NCBI GenBank assembly: GCA_050290245.1
Contig: JBNKHH010000083.1
Coordinates: 10,290 to 74,289, forward strand
Length of the DNA: 64,000 bases
From: JBNKHH01 sp050290245
GTDB taxonomy: Bacteria; Pseudomonadota; Alphaproteobacteria; Rhodobacterales; Rhodobacteraceae
Reading direction: 5' to 3'
Shown one piece after another: positions 34,685 through 43,706 of this stretch. A model generated the notes under the pieces. It ran no database searches and was not told the DNA's origin. It worked only from the letters and a program-made list of their open reading frames with translations. Every line of letters starts with the position of its first letter. Position 1 is the first letter of the stretch. Made by a program: the position numbers and the translations under genes.

Positions 34685-35394
34685 CAGGCGATGGCGCTTT
34701 TTTGCACATGCACCAACTCGTCCACACCCTTGGCAGCCAGATCCAATAGAGTGGCCATTTGCTGGCGATCAAACGTTGCGCCCTCCGCCGACATTTGGAC
34801 TTCGATCATGCGACCGCTACCGGTCTGGACGAAATTGCCGTCAACCCCGGCCTCGCTGTCTTCCGGATAGTCCAGATCAAGCACAGGCTGGCCAGCGTAT
34901 ATTCCGCATGACACGGCCGCCACATGGTCAATCAACGGATCCGAGACAACCAATCCTGCCTTCAGAAGGGCGTTTGTGGCGAGACGCAGGGCAACCCAAC
35001 CGCCTGTTATCGACGCACAGCGGGTGCCGCCATCAGCCTGAATCACATCACAATCGACAACGATCTGACGTTCACCTAACGCAGAGCGATCGACGCATGC
35101 CCGAAGGCTGCGTCCGATAAGGCGCTGGATTTCCTGGGTACGGCCCGATTGACCGTTCTTGGCCTCTCGCCGGCCCCGGGTGTGCGTTGCCCTGGGAAGC
35201 ATGCCATACTCGGCGGTCACCCAACCGAGACCCGAATTTTTCATCCAGGGCGGGACCCTTTCGTCTATCGAAGCCGTGCAGAGCACGTGAGTGTCTCCAC
35301 ATTTGATGAGACACGACCCTTCAGCATGCCGCGTGACTCCTGTCTCAATGGAAACGGAACGCATCTGGTCTACTTCACGTCCGGAAGGGCGCAT
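34684..35394 (-). CDS. rph: Ribonuclease PH
   Basis: It is a phosphorolytic 3' exoribonuclease that trims tRNA precursors. The 236 residues begin Met-Arg-Pro-Ser-Gly-Arg, as in the family, and contain Arg-Gly-Arg-Arg-Glu-Ala-Lys-Asn-Gly and Cys-Asp-Val-Ile-Gln-Ala-Asp-Gly-Gly-Thr-Arg. A GCGAGG ribosome site precedes the chosen start; a longer frame upstream has none of the family residues. It is first in the minus-strand unit with rdgB and hemW and diverges from hrcA. Confidence 0.95.
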   Translation of the reverse strand: MRPSGREVDQMRSVSIETGVTRHAEGSCLIKCGDTHVLCTASIDERVPPWMKNSGLGWVTAEYGMLPRATHTRGRREAKNGQSGRTQEIQRLIGRSLRACVDRSALGERQIVVDCDVIQADGGTRCASITGGWVALRLATNALLKAGLVVSDPLIDHVAAVSCGIYAGQPVLDLDYPEDSEAGVDGNFVQTGSGRMIEVQMSAEGATFDRQQMATLLDLAAKGVDELVHVQKSAIA

Positions 35395-35422
35395 CTTAAA
35401 TACCTCGCAATGATGTCGGCGG

Positions 35423-35451
35423 TTGATAGTATTGACGACTCTCTGCATCAA
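35423..35451 (-). promoter_or_regulatory. Possible sigma-70-type promoter of rph
   Basis: On the minus strand TTGATG and TATCAA are 17 bases apart, about 29 bases ahead of the rph start. It lies in the rph-hrcA divergent gap, where a promoter is needed. Confidence 0.4.
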
Positions 35452-35457
35452 CCCCGA

Positions 35458-35487
35458 TTGACGTTGCCATTTGCTTTCCTTTAATTA
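35458..35487 (+). promoter_or_regulatory. Possible sigma-70-type promoter of hrcA-grpE
   Basis: TTGACG (35458-35463) and TAATTA (35482-35487) are 18 bases apart and lie 23 bases before the hrcA start. I saw no CIRCE inverted repeat in this gap. Confidence 0.45.
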
Positions 35488-35510
35488 CATCGCTCCTTTT
35501 ATGAGTCTCC

Positions 35511-36581
35511 ATGACCGACGCAGTCAAATTGCTAGAGGAAATGAATGATCGTTCCCGCGAGGTATTTCGTCGGGTTGTCGATGCGTATTTGCAATCTGGA
35601 GACCCGGTTGGATCGCGGACACTGACGAGGGAGATGTCGGAAAAAGTAAGCGCCGCGACAATCCGGAATGTCATGCAGGACCTAGAGTACCTTGGCCTTC
35701 TTGATTCGCCGCATGTGTCTGCCGGTCGAATTCCGACAGAAGCGGGACTGCGTCTGTTCGTCGACGGCCTGATGGAGGTGAGCAATCCGTCCGCAGAGGA
35801 TCAAGATGCTATCGAGAGCGAATTAAGCTCAAACGATTCAACAGTTTCGACGATTTTGGATCGGGTCGGGTCGGCACTTTCAGGCGTTACTCATGGCGCT
35901 AGCCTTGTCTTGACACCGAAGCATGAGGCGCCTCTCCGGCATATCGAGTTCGTCAGTCTTGCTCAGGATCGCGCGCTGGTCGTACTGGTCTTTGACGACG
36001 GCCACGTTGAAAATCGTGTTTTCTCACCTCCGCCTGGCCAGACGGCGAGTTCATTCCGCGAGGCTGCGAACTTCCTGAATGCGATAGTCGCAGGACACAC
36101 GCTGTCTGAGCTGGGTAACGTCGTTCGCCGCGAAATCGCAAACAGGCGCCAGGAGCTGGACGAACTGGCTCGTCAGCTGATCGAGAGCGGGGACGCGTTC
36201 TGGGCGAACGAGGGGACGTCATATGAGCGGCTGATCGTGCGGGGCCGGTCCAATCTTCTGTCCGGAAGCACCGAGGAAGAAGACCTTGCGCGTATCAGAA
36301 GCCTTTTCGACGACCTGGAGCGCAAAGAGGACATTGCCGAGTTTCTGGACCTGACCCAGTCGGGTGAGGGCGTGCGCATTTTCATAGGTTCCGAGAACAA
36401 GCTTTTTTCACTTTCGGGTTCCTCTTTGGTCGTCTCTCCCTATATGAACGCTGATCGAAAAATTATCGGAGCGATCGGTGTCATCGGACCTACACGGCTG
36501 AACTATGGACGGATCGTTCCAATCGTTGACTACACGGCTCAACTCGTGGGCCGCCTGATTACAGATCGAGGGCAGAAATGA
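35511..36581 (+). CDS. hrcA: Heat-inducible transcription repressor HrcA
   Basis: A repressor that binds CIRCE elements before groESL-type operons. The 356 residues have an N-terminal winged helix (Leu-Glu-Glu-Met-Asn-Asp-Arg-Ser-Arg-Glu and Val-Gly-Ser-Arg-Thr-Leu, near 25-45; Ser-Ala-Ala-Thr-Ile-Arg-Asn-Val-Met). The C-terminal GAF-like domain ends Gly-Val-Ile-Gly-Pro-Thr-Arg-Leu-Asn-Tyr. Its stop overlaps grpE by four bases. No CIRCE site is in this window near it, so its targets are elsewhere. Confidence 0.94.
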   Translation: MTDAVKLLEEMNDRSREVFRRVVDAYLQSGDPVGSRTLTREMSEKVSAATIRNVMQDLEYLGLLDSPHVSAGRIPTEAGLRLFVDGLMEVSNPSAEDQDAIESELSSNDSTVSTILDRVGSALSGVTHGASLVLTPKHEAPLRHIEFVSLAQDRALVVLVFDDGHVENRVFSPPPGQTASSFREAANFLNAIVAGHTLSELGNVVRREIANRRQELDELARQLIESGDAFWANEGTSYERLIVRGRSNLLSGSTEEEDLARIRSLFDDLERKEDIAEFLDLTQSGEGVRIFIGSENKLFSLSGSSLVVSPYMNADRKIIGAIGVIGPTRLNYGRIVPIVDYTAQLVGRLITDRGQK

Positions 36582-37135
36582 CCAACCCAGAGGCAAAGAA
36601 ACCCATGGCGGAAGACGAGCTGATCGACATCGATTCGCCTGATGCCCTGGAAGACCCATCTGACGATGATCAGGTCCGGGAACTTGTCGCAGAACGCGAC
36701 GAACTGAAGGACAAGTTCATGCGCGCCCTGGCGGACGCGGAAAATGCGCGCAAAAGGTCTGAGCGAGACCGTCGTGAAGCCGAGCAGTACGGAGGCTCAA
36801 AACTTGCCAGGGACCTTCTGCCTGTCTTCGATAACATGAAGCGGGCCGTTTTGGCCGTGCCGGATGAGTCGCGAGAGGCGCACAAGGCCATGATCGAGGG
36901 CGTAGAGCTCACGATGCGAGAGCTCCTGAATGTCTTCAAAAAGCATGGCATCCAGCCGGTTTCACCGGAAGTTGGCGATCGCTTCGACCCGCAGATGCAT
37001 GAAGCAATGTTCGAAGCCCCTGTACCAGGCACCAAAGCGGGCGACATCATTCAAGTCGAAGCCGACGGCTTCATACTTCATGACCGTCTGCTTCGCCCGG
37101 CGCGGGTCGGTGTAAGCTCAACGCCTTCCAGCTAG
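36578..37135 (+). CDS. grpE: Nucleotide exchange factor GrpE
   Basis: It releases ADP from DnaK. The 185 residues show an acidic N-terminus, a long coiled coil (about 28-75) and the signature Pro-Val-Phe-Asp-Asn-Met-Lys-Arg-Ala followed by Phe-Asp-Pro-Gln-Met-His-Glu-Ala-Met. It is coupled to hrcA. Its TAG stop and the mutS stop share one CTAG on opposite strands. Confidence 0.94.
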   Translation: MTNPEAKKPMAEDELIDIDSPDALEDPSDDDQVRELVAERDELKDKFMRALADAENARKRSERDRREAEQYGGSKLARDLLPVFDNMKRAVLAVPDESREAHKAMIEGVELTMRELLNVFKKHGIQPVSPEVGDRFDPQMHEAMFEAPVPGTKAGDIIQVEADGFILHDRLLRPARVGVSSTPSS

Positions 37136-39777
37136 ATCTTGGCCAAAAGACCCTTGAGTTCGTACAGCGCGTTCAAGGCTTCGCGCGGGGTCATTTCGTC
37201 AGGCATGATTTCTTCGAGTTTCGACTCGATTTCCGACGAACCCTGACGCTGTGGTCGTTGGACGGATGCGGCTGTGAAAAGTGGCAGGTCGTCGATCAAT
37301 GCTGCCTGACGCGTTGCGCCTTCACGCTCACCTTTTTCCAAGGCCTCGAGGACAACACGGGCACGTTCAACGACCGACTCGGGCAAACCTGCAAGTCGCG
37401 CAACCTGCACGCCATAGCTTCTGTCGGCGGCACCCAGCCTTACTTCATGCAGAAATATGACCTCACCGTCCCATTCCTTGACCGCAACAGTAGCGTTCCG
37501 CGCACCATCCAGGCGATCGGCAAGCTCTGCCATCTCATGATAGTGAGTGGCAAATAGCGCCCGACATTTGTTCACTTCATGCAAATGTTCAAGCGTCGCC
37601 CACGCTATGGACAAGCCGTCGTAGGTGGCGGTTCCGCGCCCAATCTCATCCAGGATAACAATAGCGCGGTCATCAGCTTGATTCAGGATCGCTGCGGTTT
37701 CGACCATTTCGACCATGAAGGTAGAGCGGCCCCGAGCCAGATCATCGGCAGCCCCCACACGGCTGAATATCTGGCTGACCAATCCAATGTGAGCGGATGC
37801 TGCCGGTACAAAACTCCCGGCTTGGGCGAGCAGCGCGATGAGGGCGTTTTGTCTGAGAAACGTAGATTTGCCCGCCATGTTTGGACCGGTGAGCAACCAA
37901 ATTCGACCATCGTTCATGACTGAGAGATCACAATCGTTGGCAATGAATGGCGATCCGCTCGGCTTCAAAGATTGTTCCACGACAGGGTGACGGCCACCTC
38001 GAATTTCAAAAGCACGACTGTCGTCAACATGCGGAGCTGACCAATTCTCTGTGTGGGCAAGTTCCGCGAACGCGGCAGTAACATCAAGTTCGGCTAGGGC
38101 CTGAGCGGCAACGCCAAGACTGGCCGCCGCATTCAAGACCGCCGATTTCAACCTTTCGAATTCAGATTTCTCCAGCTCAATTGCCCGCGATCCGGCGTTT
38201 AGAATCTTGGTTTCCATCTCCGACAATTCTAGCGTCGTGAAACGCACCGCATTCGCCGTTGTCTGACGGTGGATGAACCGGTCTGAAAGGGGTGCAGAGA
38301 GCATCTTTTCTGCGTGAGTCGCAGTGCATTCGATGAAATAGCCCAAAACATTGTTGTGCTTGATCTTGAGAGTGGAGATGCCGGTTTCGTCGGCATAGGC
38401 TGCCTGGTAGCCAGCGATAACGCCGCGACCTTCGTCACGCAGTTTCCTTGCTTCGTCCAACTCTGGCTTGAATCCGTCGGCGATAAAGCCGCCATCGCGA
38501 GCAAGCAACGGCGGCTCCGCCGTGAGCGCGCTTTCCAAGAGCTGCAACAAGGCGTCGAAGCCCGTCAGGTCCGTATTCCATGCGTTGGCAAGTTCGGGAG
38601 CGCCTTCTTGTATCAAGGCGCGGATCTCCGGAAACTGAGACAGCGCATTTCGGATAGCCGCAAGATCGCGCGGCCCGCCACGATCCATCGACAGCCGCGA
38701 AAGCGCGCGTTGAATGTCAGCACAGCGCCTGAGACTTTCACGGAGCGCCGCGCGGAGCCCGGAATCCTGATGCAGCCAGGAAACAGCTTCGATCCTGCGG
38801 CGAATTGTATTCAGGCTCCTTGAGGGAGAAGAAATACGCCGCTCCAGCAATCGACCACCTGCGGCGGTCAGCGTTCGATCAATCGTGTGCAACAACGACC
38901 CCTCTCGCCCGCCGGAAAGAGAGCGGGTCAACTCGAGATTGCGCCTGGTCGCGGCATCAATTTGAACCGTACCAGCGGAGGTTTCGCGTTTTGGAGGCCG
39001 TAATAGCGGAAGATTGCCTTTTTGGGTAAGCTCCAGATAGTCAACCAGAGCGCCTAATGCGGAAATTTCCGCACGAGAAAACGCGCCAAAAGAATCGAGA
39101 CTTTTGACCTGCCAAAGGCGTGTCAGGCGCGATTCCGCGGACTGGCTGTCAAAGCTTGCAGGCGATAGTGGTGTTGGAGACGCGCCCGATTCAGTGACTA
39201 AATCGGAAAAATCAGGCAGTTTTTTATCAGACACGATAACTTCGCTGGGCGCCAGACGTGCCAGCTCGAGACCAAAACGATTGGCGGCAACCGGCAAACT
39301 GTGAAGTTCGCCTGTCGAGATGTCGACCCAGGCGACGGCCGCTTCGTCGCGGACCTCGGCCAAGGCAGCCAGGAAATTGTGGCGGCGCGCATTCAGCAAC
39401 GCGTCCTCGGTGAGGGTGCCCGGTGTGACAAGCCGCACGACACCGCGTTTCACAACGGATTTCGATCCACGCTTTTTGGCTTCGGCGGGGTCTTCGAGTT
39501 GCTCGCATACCGCAACGCGAAACCCTTTTCGGATCAGGGTAAGAAGATACCCCTCGGCCGAATGGACCGGGACGCCGCACATTTGGATGTCTTCGCCCAA
39601 GTGCTTTCCGCGTTTGGTAAGCGCAATGTCCAACGCTTCGGCGGCAACAACGGCATCATCGAAGAAAAGTTCATAGAAATCTCCCATTCGATAGAACAAG
39701 AGCGCGTCAGGATACTCTCTCTTGATCTCGAGAAATTGCGCCATCATCGGCGTCACGCCTGCGGTCGCGACAGTCAC
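37132..39777 (-). CDS. mutS: DNA mismatch repair protein MutS
   Basis: It recognises mismatches and starts repair with MutL. The 881 residues begin with the mismatch-binding Tyr-Arg-Met-Gly-Asp-Phe-Tyr-Glu-Leu-Phe-Phe (about 24-34), containing the Phe-Tyr-Glu wedge. Walker A Gly-Pro-Asn-Met-Ala-Gly-Lys-Ser-Thr lies near residue 630. Walker B Ile-Leu-Asp-Glu-Ile-Gly-Arg-Gly-Thr and the Ala-Thr-His-Tyr-His-Glu motif follow. The C-terminus includes the tetramer tail. The gene is the largest on the minus strand here. Confidence 0.97.
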   Translation of the reverse strand: MTVATAGVTPMMAQFLEIKREYPDALLFYRMGDFYELFFDDAVVAAEALDIALTKRGKHLGEDIQMCGVPVHSAEGYLLTLIRKGFRVAVCEQLEDPAEAKKRGSKSVVKRGVVRLVTPGTLTEDALLNARRHNFLAALAEVRDEAAVAWVDISTGELHSLPVAANRFGLELARLAPSEVIVSDKKLPDFSDLVTESGASPTPLSPASFDSQSAESRLTRLWQVKSLDSFGAFSRAEISALGALVDYLELTQKGNLPLLRPPKRETSAGTVQIDAATRRNLELTRSLSGGREGSLLHTIDRTLTAAGGRLLERRISSPSRSLNTIRRRIEAVSWLHQDSGLRAALRESLRRCADIQRALSRLSMDRGGPRDLAAIRNALSQFPEIRALIQEGAPELANAWNTDLTGFDALLQLLESALTAEPPLLARDGGFIADGFKPELDEARKLRDEGRGVIAGYQAAYADETGISTLKIKHNNVLGYFIECTATHAEKMLSAPLSDRFIHRQTTANAVRFTTLELSEMETKILNAGSRAIELEKSEFERLKSAVLNAAASLGVAAQALAELDVTAAFAELAHTENWSAPHVDDSRAFEIRGGRHPVVEQSLKPSGSPFIANDCDLSVMNDGRIWLLTGPNMAGKSTFLRQNALIALLAQAGSFVPAASAHIGLVSQIFSRVGAADDLARGRSTFMVEMVETAAILNQADDRAIVILDEIGRGTATYDGLSIAWATLEHLHEVNKCRALFATHYHEMAELADRLDGARNATVAVKEWDGEVIFLHEVRLGAADRSYGVQVARLAGLPESVVERARVVLEALEKGEREGATRQAALIDDLPLFTAASVQRPQRQGSSEIESKLEEIMPDEMTPREALNALYELKGLLAKI

Positions 39778-39865
39778 TGCTTACACCCCCAAGTGTTTTG
39801 CCGAATCTAACGATCAGATTGGCGGGGCGAAAGGCGAAACCGGCAGGAGCTTTGGGATGGGTCAT

Positions 39866-40519
39866 CTAGCCAGCAAAAGGCGCATCCTTGCCCCACAGCT
39901 CGCGGACACGTTTGTCGCGGCCGCAGGCCTTGCGATAGAATTTGTAGGCGTTCTTCATCGCCTTGGGTCCTCGCCGCGTCAGGACGATATCATCGCGCTT
40001 GTAGTAGTTCTGGTGATACTCTTCGGCTGGATAGAAGTCTTTTTTCTGCAGGATTGGGGTTACAATCTTTTTGCCAAGCTGTTGTTGAGCTTTTGATTTT
40101 GCACGTTGCGCAGCTGCCTGTTCGTTTGAATTCGTCACGAAAACTGCAGTTCTATAGCTGTCGCCGCGATCACAAAACTGCCCTCCGCTATCCAATGGGT
40201 CGATCGTCCGAAAGAAGATGTGAACGAGCTCATCATAGCTGACCTTTTCGGGATCATACCGAACCTCAACAGCCTCATAATGTCCGGTCCCCCCTTTCGA
40301 AACCTTCTTGTACGTCGGATTTGGGGTAGAACCACCAGTATACCCGGAGATGACCTCCCGCACTCCGTCAACATGTTCGAAATCCGACTCAACGCACCAG
40401 AAACAGCCACCTGCAAAATACGCACGTGCTTCGGCCGATTGTGCTGAACCATACTGAAGGAATATTCCCAACGTAATCAGAACGAAGAGAATGGGCGCTT
40501 TCAGGGTCTTGATCGACAT
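39866..40519 (-). CDS. msrA: Exported peptide methionine sulfoxide reductase MsrA
   Basis: It reduces methionine-S-sulfoxide in proteins. The active site Gly-Gly-Cys-Phe-Trp-Cys sits near residues 37-42. Gly-Tyr-Thr-Gly-Gly, Gly-His-Tyr-Glu-Ala-Val and Tyr-His-Gln-Asn-Tyr follow. The N-terminus (Lys-Thr-Leu-Lys then about 17 hydrophobic residues ending Gln-Ser-Ala-Glu-Ala) looks like a Sec signal peptide, so this copy would act in the periplasm. The chosen ATG (40519) gives 217 residues; the ribosome site is weak and an upstream in-frame start at 40585 would bury the signal peptide. Confidence 0.9.
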   Translation of the reverse strand: MSIKTLKAPILFVLITLGIFLQYGSAQSAEARAYFAGGCFWCVESDFEHVDGVREVISGYTGGSTPNPTYKKVSKGGTGHYEAVEVRYDPEKVSYDELVHIFFRTIDPLDSGGQFCDRGDSYRTAVFVTNSNEQAAAQRAKSKAQQQLGKKIVTPILQKKDFYPAEEYHQNYYKRDDIVLTRRGPKAMKNAYKFYRKACGRDKRVRELWGKDAPFAG

Positions 40520-40666
40520 CGTTTCAGATCCGTTTCCTGTCCAAAGATGCCGGGACCATCGCGCAAACACATGACCGACGTCCATTCAACCGCGCGTGAT
40601 GTCGCGCGAGTGTGAGAGTTGTTTCATTCATCGGCAAATACTAGCGTCGCAGAAAACGAGGACGCG

Positions 40667-41569
40667 ATGAAACATCAATCCACTCATGACGCAGCAGATG
40701 ACCTGCGCAACGAGTCTATCCTGATCTGGGTAAACGGAGCGCTGAAAAAGCGGTCCGAAGCTTTGGTCAGCGTCTATGACGCGGGTTTCATGTTGGGTGA
40801 CGGTGTCTGGGAGGGCCTGCGTCTTTACGACGGTGTGTGGGCCTTTCTTGATGAGCATCTTGATCGTTTGTTCGAGGCGGCGAAGGCGATTGATCTGGAC
40901 ATTGGAATGGACCGGGCTGCATTGGCCGAGGCTGTTTCGGAAACCCAGGAAGCCAACGGAATGACCAGCGATGCTCACGCCCGTCTGATGGTGACCCGCG
41001 GCGTGAAGTCGAGGCCGTTCCAGCATCCGTCGCTCAGCACCTCGGGCCCCACTGTCGTCATTATCATGGAACACTCGGTGCCTAGGTTGCAGCGTCCGAT
41101 CCGCCTCGCGACCGTGCCGCACATTCGCGGGCTGCCCATGAGCCAGGACCCCAAACTGAACTCACATTCAAAACTGAATTGTATCCTGGCCTGTGTCGCG
41201 GCGGAAAAGGCTGGGGCGGATGAGGCGCTGATGCTGGACGTCCATGGATTCGTGAACACCACGAACGCCTGCAATTTTTTCATCGTTAGGGGCGGGGAGG
41301 TTTGGACCTCGACAGGGGATTACTGCATGAATGGTATCACACGGAAGAAAGTGATCGATTTGTGCCGCGGCAATTCCATCCCAGTTTTTGAAAAGAACTT
41401 TTCGCTGGTCGAATGTTATGGCGCAGATGAAGCCTTCCTGACTGGTACATTCGGAGCTCAGACCCCGGTATCCGAGATTGATGGACGGCAGATTGGGAAT
41501 GGAGAAATGGGGCCGGTCACAAAGCGACTGCGGGGGCTTTACAAGGACCTGATCAAGGGGCTGAGATGA
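40667..41569 (+). CDS. Class IV aminotransferase (D-amino-acid/BCAT fold)
   Basis: A PLP-dependent fold-type IV enzyme of 300 residues. Signature parts: Val-Tyr-Asp-Ala-Gly-Phe-Met-Leu-Gly-Asp-Gly-Val-Trp-Glu-Gly near 36-50, the likely PLP lysine Lys169 in His-Ser-Lys-Leu-Asn, and Gly-Ile-Thr-Arg before the C-terminal half. Family members act on branched-chain or D-amino acids or as 4-amino-4-deoxychorismate lyase; the sequence alone does not tell which. GAGGA precedes the ATG. It overlaps the sulfotransferase-like gene (ATGA), so the two proteins probably work on one pathway. Confidence 0.82.
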   Translation: MKHQSTHDAADDLRNESILIWVNGALKKRSEALVSVYDAGFMLGDGVWEGLRLYDGVWAFLDEHLDRLFEAAKAIDLDIGMDRAALAEAVSETQEANGMTSDAHARLMVTRGVKSRPFQHPSLSTSGPTVVIIMEHSVPRLQRPIRLATVPHIRGLPMSQDPKLNSHSKLNCILACVAAEKAGADEALMLDVHGFVNTTNACNFFIVRGGEVWTSTGDYCMNGITRKKVIDLCRGNSIPVFEKNFSLVECYGADEAFLTGTFGAQTPVSEIDGRQIGNGEMGPVTKRLRGLYKDLIKGLR

Positions 41570-42267
41570 AAATCGCGATGTGGAGCGGACCGCGCAACTT
41601 GTCGACGGCGATGCTTTATTCCTTTGGAAACCGGTCGGACTTTTCGGTCTGGGACGAGCCCTTTTATGCCGCCTACCTGAAGGCGTCAGGGATCAGTCAT
41701 CCTTTGCGCGATGAGGTTCTTCTGGCGCATCAGGGGGATGCGGAAACGGTGGCGGCCGATATCGCAGGGCCGGTACCGGGCGGCAGGGCGCACTGGTATA
41801 TGAAACACATGCCGTTTCACATGCTGGAGAGTTTCCCCCTGGAGTGGGCAGAGGACTGCGTCAACGTCCACCTTATCAGGCATCCGGCGCGGGTGGTGGC
41901 AAGTTATGTGGCCAAGCGCGAGAACCCGACCTTGCAGGATATCGGATTTGCCGAACAGGTCCGCATTTTTGACCGATTTCCCGGCCCTGTCCTCGACAGC
42001 GACGACATCCGGGCGAATCCAGAGGGAATGCTGAGAAAACTGTGCGATTCCATTCAGTTGGAATTCTCGCCCGCCATGCTTTCATGGCCGGCGGGACCCA
42101 AGCCCTTTGACGGTGCTTGGGCGCCGCACTGGTACGGCGCGGTTCACCGGTCAACCGGTTTCGCGGGCGCGGAAGGGCCCCTACCGGAACTGTCGGGAGC
42201 CTCGGCGGATCTGGTTGAGATGGCTTTGCCGTCGTACCGCAAGCTGTACGAATCAAGACTGCGCTAA
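41566..42267 (+). CDS. Sulfotransferase-like P-loop protein
   Basis: A 233-residue protein whose first residues Trp-Ser-Gly-Pro-Arg-Asn-Leu-Ser-Thr-Ala (6-15) look like the 5'-phosphosulfate-binding loop of sulfotransferases. Leu-Ile-Arg-His-Pro-Ala-Arg-Val-Val-Ala-Ser-Tyr (about 103-114) matches the 3'-phosphate-binding motif. The rest diverges from characterised enzymes. It is translationally coupled to the class IV aminotransferase. A PAPS-dependent activity is inferred, and the acceptor is unknown. Confidence 0.7.
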   Translation: MKIAMWSGPRNLSTAMLYSFGNRSDFSVWDEPFYAAYLKASGISHPLRDEVLLAHQGDAETVAADIAGPVPGGRAHWYMKHMPFHMLESFPLEWAEDCVNVHLIRHPARVVASYVAKRENPTLQDIGFAEQVRIFDRFPGPVLDSDDIRANPEGMLRKLCDSIQLEFSPAMLSWPAGPKPFDGAWAPHWYGAVHRSTGFAGAEGPLPELSGASADLVEMALPSYRKLYESRLR

Positions 42268-42368
42268 ACGCAGCGTCAGCTCGCTCGAGGCGAAATTTCA
42301 GAAGCGTCCGACCAACCCACCGAATATGGGAGAAAGCACGTTGGTGTCACGCCAGGACTACGCCGGTG

Positions 42369-43586
42369 TCATCCGAGGCGGCGGTTACGCGCGGCCAAGA
42401 GCTTGAGACGCAATGCATTCAGCTGAATAAAGCCCTGCGCGTCCTTCTGATCGTAAGCGCCAGCGTCTTCTTCAAAGGTGACGTGCGCCTCGGAATAGAG
42501 CGAATGATCGGACCAGCGCGCAACAGTACGGGCCGAACCCTTGTACAGTTTGACGCGGACTGTGCCGGTGACGTGTTCCTGGCTCTTGTCGATCAAAGCC
42601 TGGAGCATCTCTCGTTCGGGCGAGAACCAGAAACCGTTATAGATCAGCTCGGCATAGCGCGGCATGACCGAGTCCTTCAGGTGCCCCGCGCCGGAATCGA
42701 GCGTGATCTGCTCAATGCCGCGGTGAGCTTCGAGCAGGATTGTGCCGCCGGGGGTTTCATAGACGCCGCGGGATTTCATGCCGACGAAACGGTTCTCGAC
42801 CAGGTCGAGGATGCCGATGCCGTGCTTGCCGCCAAGTTCGTTCAGCCTCGTGAGAATGGTGGCCGGAGACATGGCCTCGCCGTTAATGGCAACTGCGTCA
42901 CCCTTTTCGAAGGTGATCTCGACCATCTCGGGTTCATTTGGCGCATCCTCGGGGCGGGTGATGCGCTGGAGAACATATTCCGGAGCCTCTTCGCCGGGGT
43001 TTTCCAAGACCTTGCCCTCGGACGAGGTGTGCAAAAGGTTTGCGTCGACCGAGAAGGGGGCCTCGCCACGCTTGTCCTTGGCGATCGGGATCTGGTTTTT
43101 TTCAGCAAAATCCAGAAGCCGGGTTCGTGAAGTCAGGTCCCACAAACGCCAGGGCGCGATGACCTTGATGTCCGGGTTCAGGGCATAGGCCGAGAGTTCG
43201 AACCGTACCTGATCGTTGCCCTTCCCGGTGGCGCCATGGCTGACGGCATCGGCGCCGGTCTCGGCAGCGATTTCGACAAGCCGTTTTGAGATCAGCGGTC
43301 GGGCAATCGAGGTGCCGAGAAGGTAGAGACCTTCGTACAAAGCATTGGCCCGGAACATGGGGAACACGAAGTCGCGGGTGAATTCTTCGCGCAGGTCCTC
43401 GATATAGATTTCCTTCACGCCCAGCATCTCGGCCTTCTTGCGCGCCGGCTCAAGCTCCTCGCCCTGACCGAGGTCGGCGGTGAAGGTCACGACTTCGCAA
43501 CCGTATTCGGTTTGCAACCACTTGAGGATGATCGAGGTGTCGAGGCCGCCGGAATAGGCAAGGACGACTTTCTTTGGCGCGGACAT
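42369..43586 (-). CDS. argG: Argininosuccinate synthase
   Basis: It joins citrulline and aspartate with ATP in arginine synthesis. The 405 residues include the ATP loop Ala-Tyr-Ser-Gly-Gly-Leu-Asp-Thr-Ser near 10-18, His-Gly-Ala-Thr-Gly-Lys-Gly-Asn-Asp-Gln-Val-Arg-Phe-Glu near 115-128 and a long conserved C-terminus. The plus-strand sulfotransferase gene converges on it, with about 100 bases between them that hold no evident hairpin. Confidence 0.97.
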   Translation of the reverse strand: MSAPKKVVLAYSGGLDTSIILKWLQTEYGCEVVTFTADLGQGEELEPARKKAEMLGVKEIYIEDLREEFTRDFVFPMFRANALYEGLYLLGTSIARPLISKRLVEIAAETGADAVSHGATGKGNDQVRFELSAYALNPDIKVIAPWRLWDLTSRTRLLDFAEKNQIPIAKDKRGEAPFSVDANLLHTSSEGKVLENPGEEAPEYVLQRITRPEDAPNEPEMVEITFEKGDAVAINGEAMSPATILTRLNELGGKHGIGILDLVENRFVGMKSRGVYETPGGTILLEAHRGIEQITLDSGAGHLKDSVMPRYAELIYNGFWFSPEREMLQALIDKSQEHVTGTVRVKLYKGSARTVARWSDHSLYSEAHVTFEEDAGAYDQKDAQGFIQLNALRLKLLAARNRRLG

Positions 43587-43659
43587 GGTGTTCCCCCGGA
43601 ATCTGGTGTCCGGGCGCGTTTACGCATTTTTCAAAGGGTGAACAAGGCGGAGCAAAAGG

Positions 43660-43683
43660 AAAGGGCGGCAAGTGCCGCCCTTT
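43660..43683. terminator. Hairpin between the secreted-protein gene and argG
   Basis: AAAGGGCGGCA and TGCCGCCCTTT are perfect inverted arms with AG between them (10 pairs around a 4-base loop). Read leftward, after the stop at 43707, the stem is followed by CCTTTTGC. It probably ends transcription of the unknown secreted protein before argG. Confidence 0.75.
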
Positions 43684-43706
43684 CATGCCGTCATCTGCTG
43701 CTGAAG

